Source: Saturnia japonica
Lineage: Eukaryota > Arthropoda > Insecta > Lepidoptera > Saturniidae
Direction: 5' to 3'
Length of the DNA stretch: 64,000 bases
Assembly: GCA_033032175.1 (NCBI GenBank)
Contig: CM065311.1
Location: 5,263,190-5,327,189 of the forward strand
Shown: positions 32,294 to 41,779 of the stretch, piece after piece
Layout of the letters: every line of letters begins with the position of its first letter
Position numbering within the stretch: position 1 is the first letter of the stretch
Made by a program: the position numbers and the translations under genes
Notes under the pieces: generated by a model
What the model saw: only the letters and a program-made list of their open reading frames with translations
Told to the model about the DNA's origin: nothing
Databases searched by the model: none

Positions 32294-33618
32294 TAGTCCG
32301 GTCAAATTAGACCAAAAAATAAGAATAAAGTTACCTAAATTCCCACCAAGCTGAAAATCGGTAAGATTGTTTAAAATATCATTAAAAACAAAATGAGTTT
32401 TTCACGATTTTCAGCAAAACGGTAAGTTTTATCATAAAAATACCTCAGAAAAAAATTGTAGATCATAAAATTATCTACAAAATATTTATTACTTAATACT
32501 TTTTTCTCTACGAGCCACCGTTTTTAAGATATAACGATTCAAAAAGTTGTAATCGTCAGAATATGCATGAGTACGCCACGTATATATACATCTCTATAGT
32601 TGTAATATATGTTAAAATATTTTTCTATCGGTCATTGTAACTTATACTACTAATATAAAATATACATAAGTTATAACTACAGTCAAAATCTGTTATAACG
32701 ACATCGAAGGGACTGCTCATATTCAGTCGTAAAAACCGATAGTCGTAACAACCGGTGATGTTTAATGTGTATCATGCAAGTACAAACAAATCGATAGGGA
32801 ATTATTGGATAAATATATTTATTCAACTATGTACATTTTGTTTATTACACATAAGTACAATGCATATTATTTTCTGTGAGCATAAAATCTGTAATTTTGG
32901 TCTGTTTGGAACACTTCTGTTGTGCATAGATATTTTGTAATTCACGTTGGATTTTAATTAACGTATTGTCATAATTGCTGTGGATATGGAACTGTTCATT
33001 AAAAAGAACAATCTTTCTTAATACACTAACAGCATTGATACCATCATTCAAAGTTGGTACAGTAAATTGTTCTTCAGAGTCTTCCTGTTCGTCATCTTCC
33101 TCTTGAACATCTCGTACAATATCATCTTCCGTAGCTCGTGCGCAAATTGCAATAGAGTTATCTACATCAATGAACTCTGCTGCTTCAGTAGTAGATAAAG
33201 CAGGTCGTAAATTTTAGGCCTACTGGGGAAACCACGTTAAAAAAACGCGCTAAGTAGACTACCTCACAGGTGGCGTGGAAACGTGCGCATATTATGACGA
33301 TTACAACTTTTACAACTTTTTGAATCGTTATATCTCAAAAACAGTGGGCTCGTAAAAAAAAGTATTAATAATTTTTTTGTATATAATTTTATGATCTACA
33401 TTTTTTTTCTGAGGTATTTTTATGATAAAACTTACCGTTTTGCTGAAAATCGCGATAAACTCATTTTTTTGACCTTTGACTTTGAATAAAAATTTTTCCT
33501 TACAAGGGAAAGATGGGGAACTTTCAAATTTTGTTTTTAATGATATTTTAAACAATCTTACCGATTTTCAGCTTGGTGGGAATTTAGGTAACTTCGAATG
33601 TCTAAATTGACCGGACTA
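32294..33618. repeat. Large foldback: inverted arms around a Tigger-like fragment
   Basis: The left arm at 32,294-32,581 is the reverse complement of 33,270-33,618 over most of its length; for example TTACCTAAATTCCCACCAAG on the left pairs with CTTGGTGGGAATTTAGGTAA on the right. The right arm has an extra stretch of about 60 bp, so the arms have diverged by deletion. The spacer holds a Tigger/pogo-like remnant. Confidence 0.85.
32680..33215 (-). pseudogene. Tigger/pogo-like transposon end with transposase tail
   Basis: CAGTCAAAATCTGTTATAAC at 32,680, preceded by TA, looks like a Tigger-type terminal inverted repeat at its TA target. On the minus strand from about 33,210, an acidic stretch (EEDDEQEDSEE) leads into the frame at 33,051-32,845 with a KCSKQTKITDFM end. 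This is the usual acidic C-terminal tail of Tigger/jerky-type transposases. The catalytic core and the other terminal repeat are gone. Confidence 0.65.
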
Positions 33619-33837
33619 ATAGTGAGCATAAAGCCGGGTAAAAGCGAAATTTAATTAAATATATTCTATGAAACAAATGTTGGCGGTTTTCTCTTGTATT
33701 TCAGTGATAGTAGACAGCGATTATAAAACTGTAGTGTTAACAAACCATCACCTTATCAACTAGAGTTTTAAGTAAATGCTAAGTGCTCAAAAATGCTAAT
33801 TCTGTCTTCTCCCATTCGTAAAAATACCACAAGCGTT

Positions 33838-34149
33838 GGGCTTCGGAGCTACAGCTTTAAGACGCGGCGTCCTCTATCTCGGCACAAACCAAAAAGTTCT
33901 CTACATCATATTTTTGCTGTTGTGTGAAGCTGTGGAACTATCTCCCGGTTAGTGTGTTCCCTCCTTCCTACAGCACAGGGAAAAATAATATGAAGAGACA
34001 TTTGAGCAGGCCGTCATGACAACGACGACTAACGATGGGTTCTAGATCCCTCGGCGGTCGCTGATCTTGTTGGATTGCACTTTGCTTACCATCAGGTATA
34101 GTACAGTCAATTTGCCGTGCTACGATAAAAAAAAAAAAAAAAAAAAAAA
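33838..34149 (+). pseudogene. LINE 3' end with poly(A) tail
   Basis: Plus-strand frames give SYSFKTRRPLSRHKP and then KLWNYLPVSVFPPSY, the conserved C terminus of a CR1/Jockey-type LINE polymerase, with a frame change between them. The element ends in 23 A at 34,127-34,149. The oriented poly(A) shows insertion by reverse transcription. Confidence 0.75.
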
Positions 34150-35515
34150 TATTCATATTCAATTCACGGGCTACATTTTTATCTCACGGCGCGGCGCAGT
34201 TTGAAGCCACTCATTCCGCGATCGTGTGAATATCGCCCCTTTACATATTTATTACTGCTTTAAACCTTAACCTTTTAAAATATTTTACCAATATTCTAAA
34301 GTAGTTAAAAGTTTTCTGCATTTTTATAGAGGTATCACAGAAAAGTATTTTTAAGTTATGTTTTACTTTCCCGCAATAAACTCAAATTATATTTTCCGTT
34401 ATCCGAACAGAGCATTGTCTGTCTCCGCAAGGGGCTCTGAATAATTTCCGCAATGCTGTACTATTTATATGCGTTTTGTATTAAAAGATTTTGTGGATGT
34501 GAAAGTGAAATTTCTTTGAGCGATGGAAATAAATTGTTTATTTAATTTTACTGGCAAGATTTTTACAACGTAACATTTCTAACATATAATGGCGGAAAAG
34601 TAGGTACTTAATGACCAGAGAGAAAAATGAAAGGAATATGATATAGCAACCAAAACTAATAAAATATTATAAAGAGATTTTGTAGTTAATAATTGTATAT
34701 AAGTAGGTACAGTTATAAGCAATTATTTATAGTGAGAAGTATTTTTGAACGCCAAAGAATTTTCACTTCTGTCACGTTTAGGTTATGTATCTTCGAGTTA
34801 TGTTATTTGCGAGGTAGCTGGGCGGTGCGAGGATGTGTAGCGGTGTGATGGATTCGACTAAAGCTGTACAAGGTGCTCGCGTTGACTTGTAGAACATTAG
34901 CTCTGCATCGTTTTGCACACATCACTTTTATATATTCCTCACCTGCGTCCTGCGTTCCTTTCGCTTTTTAACAGACTTCAACAAAAGACGGGAGGTCACT
35001 CAATTTGAATGTATATTTTGTTTATGGATGTTCAGACATAACTTCTTTGTTTATAAATCTATTTGGATGATTCTTTTTTGTTGTATAGGGAATACCTCAA
35101 GGGTGGACCGGACCTATTTTAATTTAATTGGTATTGGACCTTCTACTTAGAAAATACCAAGGGAACTTTGGAAGGGAAAAATTGTCTTGTTTTATGTCCA
35201 AATACCTAGCTCCGTTAGTCCGCTGCCAACAGAGCAGCGCTAAGCGAGTCAATAAAAATTAAGTATTCCTATTAGTGGTTTTTTTTTCTAGCGTCTACCT
35301 AGCACATCTTTAGCGGAAATTCAGCCTTACTGTTCAAGTATCCGGCATCCATCTAGCAAATATCTTAATTTGGTATCAAAAATAAAACATACAAATTAAT
35401 TCTTAAATAATAAACAAAACTTGTTAAATAAATAAATTTTAATAATATGGCCGCCAAATTGTTTAGTTATAACAAATAATAAATTAAACAAACAAAATAA
35501 TATAAAGTGACAGAA

Positions 35516-35677
35516 TTAACAATAGTAACAACAGCTCGGTGGATCGACAGCTCGAGCGTGAACACAATCAACATATTGGCATTGCGGACTTGACGCACAG
35601 GGTTGACACGGACGACATGATTTGGTCGGAGTACAACACATCGGAATTTTTCTCTCAAAATGATAGCAACAGTTTCC
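35516..35677 (-). CDS. Cys-rich gene, last exon E
   Basis: The acceptor TTACTATGTACAG opens in phase 0; 53 codons, then TAA. About a quarter of residues are cysteine (GNCCYHF, PMCCTPTKSCRPCQPC, SCCYYC). It follows exon D in phase. The overlapping frame on the same strand shows no domain and is a shadow. Confidence 0.7.
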   Translation of the reverse strand, partial: GNCCYHFERKIPMCCTPTKSCRPCQPCASSPQCQYVDCVHARAVDPPSCCYYC

Positions 35678-38600
35678 CTGTACATAGTAAAAAATAATTA
35701 ATATAAAAAGGCATTAGTAGCAATGGTAACGCTACGTGTACGGACAATCCGTCGATAGTCTAAGTCCCTACAAAGTGGAGCTTTCGGTGAAGGATAACGT
35801 CAACCACATCATGGTGGTAGGGCATTTTCTAATGGCTTCCTTCAAGTTTAAACCTGTAGCCAACCACTTATAGGTGTGTTCGAGCAGCTGCATTTTGAGA
35901 GCCAGTCTCCCCACTAGGCTTAGCATGTTACCCACTTGGACCACATAATCACTCAACATTAGGTGAGATTATGGTCAAACACTAAACTTATAAAGAATTT
36001 AATGAAAAGATTTCTTTCTGTAAAGATTCACTTTTAAAGAATCTTGCAAAATACAATGTTGTCGATTTGCATAAGCAGATAAAAGTTCGAATAACGTAAA
36101 TTAATTAGTTTCGCAAGTATAAAGTACCAATAAAATTGTGAGTTGAACAATTCCATCCAAAAAGTTACAGTGTTTATGGTAATAACTGCTCTACCTGTTA
36201 ATTATAGAGTTTAGAAAGATGGGTTAAGTTTGAATTTTTCGGCAAATTTCATAAATTTATTTAAAAAAAAGATACTTTTGTTCCACCGTTCTCTCTAAGA
36301 ATATAGCTTGTATTTATTATACACAATTATTTTATTGTGATTATCAATGCATAAAAAAAGAGTTAACAGATTTAAAATAATCCATTTAATTAGATAGGGC
36401 AGTAGGTGTGAGGGTAACACGTGGTACACGGAAGCGACCCCATTCCGCAAGCCTTCGGATTATAGGGTCCAATCACGGATAGCCGTATCTTGAGCCCCAG
36501 TCGGAAATAAATCCCTATCTAAACCCTCGCCGCGTTCAACGAATAAACATTTCGGTTTTAGAGACGACGCCAATCAGTGTCAATAACATAACAAACAACA
36601 TCACTTGAAGTAACATTTATTTATATGTAACTTTTCTAACGTATGAATGTGTCTTGATTAATAGAATCAAAATAATTATTATTTATAGGTGTTTTTCTTG
36701 GCAACGCCATATCCCCTCCATTAATTCTTCATCATAATTAATAATTCAAACACCATTTTAAAGCTTAATATGTTTTCGGCTAATATAATACAAATAGTTT
36801 AAATTCATGTTTTCGTAAAAAAAAATATTTAAAACTTTTTCATCCTACTAATAATAATATAATAAATGTGAAAGTGATGTTTGGATGTTTGTTACTCAAT
36901 CAAGCTAAAACGGCTGAACAGATCTCAATGAAATTTGGCAGACAGATAGTCTGTGACCTGCAATAACACATAGGGTACTTCTTATCCCGGTAAAAGTCAT
37001 AGTTTAACAAGTGTTATCCTACATATATAATAAATGGAAAATTTCTATGATTGTTACTCAATCACGCAAAACGGCGATTTTATTGGTTTCTCGTGTTCCG
37101 AGATCAGTCTGTGTATATCCAATAACACGTAGACGAAGTCGCGGATACCAGCTAGTTAGGAATACAAATGAAAAATATATTCAAGGTGCCATGCCATTTC
37201 GAACATGACCGCTGTTAATAATTAGATTACTTATATTCTGTAATGTGCGAAATATACGTACGGGTCAATTGGTCACGTTTAATCTTAAATAGTGCCTATT
37301 TATAATCAAACTAATTAAAACTTGTCTTAAATCGATATCGATAAATTAAATTGAATGCCGTTTAGGAAAAATAAGATAAAACTTTAAAAACATAAAAATT
37401 TGCAGGAATATTCAGATTAACAATTTTCGCAAATACGTTTTAATATCGTGGTGGGTTTTTTAATCTTATTTCCGATTGAGGTCCAAGTCAGATTCATTTT
37501 TGTAGCTTGGAGCCGGGTCTGTAATGAAATTGAATTTCTCGGCAGCGCGACGCGAAGCGGGCGGCGTCACCGTCGCGCCGCAGTTTATTCGGCTTTTTGC
37601 TCTGCCTTCAGAAAGGATATTGCGTGGGAATCAATTCAGGTGGCGGTATTTTCCAGCTTCAACTGAATATAAATTTATCTTAAAATACTATTTATTGGCA
37701 GTAATGAGAAATAATTAAGACTGTACAAGAGAGACGAAACATAGTTTATCTGCCCAATTGTTTGTTTTTTTGAACACGCTATTCTCTGGAACTACCGGTT
37801 GGATTAAATTTTTTTTTTTGCATTTTATAGCATAATTATTGAGGGAGGTTATATGCTATATAACTTGTCGCTACAATTCCAAGGAGCGGTGAAGTAGCTA
37901 TGATTATAATGCAGATTGGCAAACTGTAAGACTGCTACGTTGGGGTTGACACAGTAGAGAGTTGCTCAAATAAACTGAATACGCATGAAACCGTGGGCCA
38001 ATTTTAGAATTTAATAAATGTTGATGAATATAATTATGTCGTGTGAGTATATTAAAAATTAAGTATAGTATAAATTGAATTGTACCTATTTGTAAAAGTA
38101 AATTATGTATTAGTTAATTTCGAGCTTCCGTATTCTGTTATCTTAATTCAAGAAGAGGCAGTTGAAAGATAAATATTATATCTTCAGACATTCAAAGTGG
38201 ATCACATAACGTTAGACATGATAACTGGGCACTTTTAATTAATTTATGACACGATTACTGTGAACAAGGTATGAATATTAAGAAGACAAAATTAATGTAA
38301 CTAATACAACAGAAGAAATATACTTTTTTATCCGCTACGATGAAATTTGAAGTTTTCATAATCATTTTGTAAAATTTTTTGCAACATTTTAGGAATGATG
38401 TCATATACTAATTTCATATACAGAGAGTTCAGTCATACTTCTGTACTATGCACTGCTTACATGCATTACTGTATCATTGCATGCACTATATGAATATGGA
38501 GTTAGTATGGATTACCTTCATTAATAATTGTACTAATTATGATTTACCTGTTCATCTTCGGAGTGGTATTTATGAATTTCTTTACAAGAATCAGCGCGAT

Positions 38601-41600
38601 ATGATGATTCGATAAATGGCTTGCGGCGAGTTCGTACACCCACTGCTACTTCGCAGGCACGCTTCATCAGTACAGTCGGCTGATTCTGAAACAACGAAAG
38701 CTCAGATGAGAGGATATTTTTAGATTATTCAGAACGAGAAACATAATATTTGCCAATAAAGTTTGCCAAGTTAGAAATCTCAAATCAAAGAAAGTAACTA
38801 ATTGTTTTGTAATACAATTGAAGAACGTAAATCCCTACAGCTATAATTAAAGGAATGGCTATGGAACACGGCACCCGTTAGATTTCATATCTTTTATCTG
38901 GGACAACGACTACCCCGAATGTCGTTTCAACCGAACTTGGCTCTTTTTAAATGTTTTTTTTGGGCTATATGTACGATATACGAGTTCAACGAATAAATCT
39001 CAAATAGAAAAATATAGCTTACTCAGCTTTTTAAGGAAACTAATTCATTATAAAATATCTTATGTATATACTGAGCTTAAACGATTCTAGCAACGTAATG
39101 TTGAAGCGTTATGTACTATTTCTTGCCTCCATAGGAATCGTATTCAAATTAGCTTTCATTGTGATTAATCACTATCTAGGTCTTACATACTACATAATTG
39201 TAGAATTTAAAAAGATCTACAAAAAAAATCTGCGAGACCATATGTCTGTCTTTTAAACATCATCCATAATAAGCATTTTTATCTTTAAAGTAACCTGGAG
39301 CAGGGGAAATACGATACGCGCATGTGCCTGGCCGACCGTATTCTGTTGCTGCGCTCGCGGTCCTATCTTGTGTGAGATAGAGTTTAAATAATTTTGATAT
39401 ATAAAATATGTTAAATTAATACGTTATTTCAAAAATAAATAAAATTGAAGTGTTTGTTTGTAATGTCTAAATAACAGCTTTTTACTAAATGCATATGAAA
39501 GTATATATATACGGTAGTGATTACTTACTTATAAAAAAAACACATTTTTTCTAATTATTGTCTGTCTTTCTGCCTGTTTTTTTCGGGTAATCTCCGAAAC
39601 GGTTGGACCGATTTTGACGGGACTTTCACTAGAAGATAGTTGTTGTTATATAGAGTAACTTAAGCTACTTTTATTTTAGAAAAAGACAAATAACCGGCGA
39701 GCTACCTCGGTAAGTGGAAGCGGGGTCACCACAATACCGACACTCTGTAGTCCACGCGAGCAGAGCCACGGACATAGCTAGTTACAAAATTATTATATAG
39801 AAATGGTCTTGTTCATATAATTAATTGCAATAATATAACAGTATAAACCTCAACCAATATTAATTCATATGAAATTTATTCCTCGGTATGAGGTGTATGA
39901 AAATTAATAAATTAGTGTTATGTACAAAAAACCAAAAATCCTGAAGTCAACACAAAACCTACTTTGTGAGCAAAGTACAAAATTATTAACACCGTTAAAA
40001 TGCAACGTCATCATTTTTCATGACACCGCGGTAGTCATAATAAACACAATTTATCAAAATGACACACCTCAACTTTAATTCATTTTTCTCTTGTCACATT
40101 TTGAAAAGGGAATACGTAGGACATTTCAGTTGTCCAATATATCTTCTAGCGACACTTCAATTGGTTTTTTTCTGAGCAAACAACATCCGAGATCGGGCTT
40201 TGTAGAACAAGGCGGTACTTTTGCTGGGTCGGCCACTTTGACGGGCTTTGTACACACGTCGCACTCAATAGAGACGTCTCGTGGGCAACGGAGGAGGAAA
40301 TTTGCAGTGCCGAGTAGTTTCGAATGCTCCTGGTCTTGCATTCCGTTACGCTTGAACGCAGATATGGGGAGCTTTTGCACCTGCAATGTATCAGACAGAC
40401 GCCCTTTAATCTTAGTTCGACGTCTTAAGTTTTCCTTGTTTTAGTTTATTTAGGGGATTTTACCTTTCGTTTTTAGTTTCATTCGACAATACCATATTTT
40501 TAAAATACATTTTAACGAATACTTTACACATATTTTAACTGTGGATTAATCATTTCTTAGCAACAACAGCAGCAACTTTCTTCATAGGTTTGACGGGAAT
40601 TGCAATTGGATTGTAGCTCCACGTAGCGTTATGCCAGCATTTGCGGATGTATGAAATTCCCCCGGATTCTAAGAATTTTTGATCTTGAATACCGTTTCTT
40701 TTCAATGCAGTAGACGGCAATGGATTAACCTGTTAGAAATTTTGTACTTCGTGATGTATAGGAATAATTATTTACATTCTACATTCACACGGCTAACTTT
40801 ATAATCACATTTATCTTTCTTCTTCTTTACTGCTGTCATTTCTTGTGTGATTCTAGGATAAATTCTGCGTAAAGGTTCAACTGCTGTATAAACGCAGCTA
40901 CCCTGCAAACTTTCGCCCGCACATAAGTATCGTATAGCTCCTTTATACCCGTGAATTTGATCTTGCATACCATTCCGCCGATATGCAGACATGGGGAGCC
41001 TACCGCTACGAGTAGGAACGTACTGTTCCTGAAACCAACAACAAACCAATAGTGGAAGTTTATAAGAGTAAAAGCATTTTTTATAATTAATTCAAAGGGT
41101 ACAATTTCAACAAATAAAAAAGGAACGATATGATATGAAGATGGGATGTCTTGCGAATTTGATACCTCTAACGCAATTTATTTTTTGCGATGTTGTCTCG
41201 AACCAATTTAGAATACCAATCTAGTTTTCTGTGTTGGCTTCAGTATACAATACATAATCTAAATATTTAATATTTTCTAAAAAGAGAACAGGATCACAAC
41301 CAATATGTTTCTAAATTATAAATAAAACTTTGTTTGTGATCCTTTAAACAAATTAATATGCAACTTACAATGCGACCATCTTCATATCGATAGCATGGTA
41401 TGACGTACTTAGTTTTAACAGGTTTACAAGTAGGTTGGCAGCAAGTTGGACAACAGTTTGGTGGAAGTTGACAGCTGTTCGCGTTCGAGTGACTATTAGG
41501 TGTTCGTGAACGTTTATACTGTCGTGGTGGGGTAGAGCTACGCTGTCGTCGATCTGAACATCTGTTACATTCATTTTCCATATAATCTTTATCTGGTGTT

Positions 41601-41779
41601 CGAGATGTAGTAGTCTTTGGTTTTTTTTCGCAGCAGTAAGCCATCTGTCCTCGAGAACATCGCGGTAAGCATGGATAACACATAGGTTGGTCTTCACAGC
41701 ACTTTGTCGGATAACAGGGAGCCATTAATACCGGAGTTACAGCATATTCACCGCAATCATCAGAGTAACAACATTCCAT
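35516..41779 (-). CDS. Cysteine-rich gene with duplicated, probably alternative last exons
   Basis: Minus strand. A shared first exon, 41779-41369 (137 codons, phase 0 end), is followed by exons at 41028-40768, 40729-40550 and 40380-40126. Each starts in phase 0 after a CAG, carries an LPxSAxKRNGxQDQ-like module and runs to its own stop. Further on lie a normal internal exon, 38685-38548, and a last exon, 35677-35516, also phase 0. Possible products, if each acceptor is joined to exon 1, are about 223, 196, 221 and 236 residues. I recognise no family. The cysteine pairs recall insect structural or sperm-tail proteins, but that is a guess. The exons are solid; the isoform set is inferred. Confidence 0.65.
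35772..35985 (-). repeat. Family A dispersed repeat, reverse copy
   Basis: On the minus strand it reads CTAAGCCTAGTGGGGAGACT, then CTCTCAAAATGC and a GGTTGGC segment, ending in a CCTTCACCGAAAGCTC tail. It is the most complete copy besides 59,580-59,800. Confidence 0.7.
36843..37160 (+). repeat. Short non-autonomous repeat, Helitron- or LINE-tail-like
   Basis: It starts CTACTAATAATAATATAATA, has repeated GTTACTCAATCA-type blocks and ends GACGAAGTCGCGGATACCAG followed by CTAGTTAG. I associate this start and end with very common lepidopteran repeats. Confidence 0.55.
38548..38685 (-). CDS. Cys-rich gene, internal exon D
   Basis: A strong acceptor TTGTTTCAG and donor CAG|GTAAAT flank exactly 46 codons, phase 0 to 0. 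The peptide NQPTVLMKRACEVAVGVRTR and the following KPFIESSYRADSC have the same rough outline as the module exons but lack the RNGMQDQ core. Confidence 0.7.
38686..40125. other. Intron between module exon C and exon D
   Basis: AT-rich. A short dispersed repeat at about 39,560-39,785 starts with a CCGAAACGGTTGGACCGATT block and ends GGACATAGCTAGTTAC. No exon that I can support. Confidence 0.45.
40126..40380 (-). CDS. Cys-rich gene, module exon C
   Basis: The acceptor CATTGCAG opens in phase 0; 84 codons, then TGA. It starts VQKLPISAFKRNGMQDQ and has six cysteines downstream (for example ECDVC and LGCC). An ATTAAA signal lies at 40,079-40,074, about 47 nt past the stop. Confidence 0.7.
   Translation of the reverse strand: MQKLPISAFKRNGMQDQEHSKLLGTANFLLRCPRDVSIECDVCTKPVKVADPAKVPPCSTKPDLGCCLLRKKPIEVSLEDILDN
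40550..40729 (-). CDS. Cys-rich gene, module exon B
   Basis: The acceptor ATTTCTAACAG opens in phase 0; 59 codons, then TGA. It starts VNPLPSTALKRNGIQDQ, clearly related to exons A and C, and ends in a Lys/Ala/Val tail. An AATAAA signal lies at 40,450-40,445, about 100 nt past the stop. Confidence 0.7.
   Translation of the reverse strand, partial: VNPLPSTALKRNGIQDQKFLESGGISYIRKCWHNATWSYNPIAIPVKPMKKVAAVVAKK
40768..41028 (-). CDS. Cys-rich gene, module exon A
   Basis: The acceptor TTGGTTTCAG opens in phase 0; 86 codons, then TAA. It begins EQYVPTRSGRLPMSAYRRNG and continues MQDQ. The C-terminal part is lysine-rich (KKKKDKC). Only 38 nt separate its stop from the next exon, so if it is a last exon its 3' UTR must run through exon B. 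Confidence 0.65.
   Translation of the reverse strand, partial: EQYVPTRSGRLPMSAYRRNGMQDQIHGYKGAIRYLCAGESLQGSCVYTAVEPLRRIYPRITQEMTAVKKKKDKCDYKVSRVNVECK
41369..41779 (-). CDS. Cys-rich gene exon 1
   Basis: The ATG at 41,779 (context AGAAAAATGG) opens 137 codons ending at the donor GTAAGT. Cysteine pairs recur (MECCY, KCCED, YCCEK, NCCPTCC), with a Ser/Arg/Pro-rich middle (SSTPPRQYKRSRTPNS). There is no signal peptide or membrane segment, so an intracellular structural role is more likely than secretion. Confidence 0.75.

Larger units (their letters stand above)
35678..38547. other. Intron between exons D and E
   Basis: It holds a reverse family A repeat at 35,772-35,985, a Helitron-like repeat at 36,843-37,160 (ends CCAGCTAGTTAGG), a GC-rich block at about 37,540-37,600 (GCGGGCGGCGTCACCGTCGC) with no convincing exon, and AT-rich sequence. 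Confidence 0.45.

Noticed and set aside
41365..41697. 110-codon minus-strand frame overlapping the Cys-rich exon 1
   Set aside because: It is a different frame of the same exon, lacks patterned residues and does not match the donor phase.
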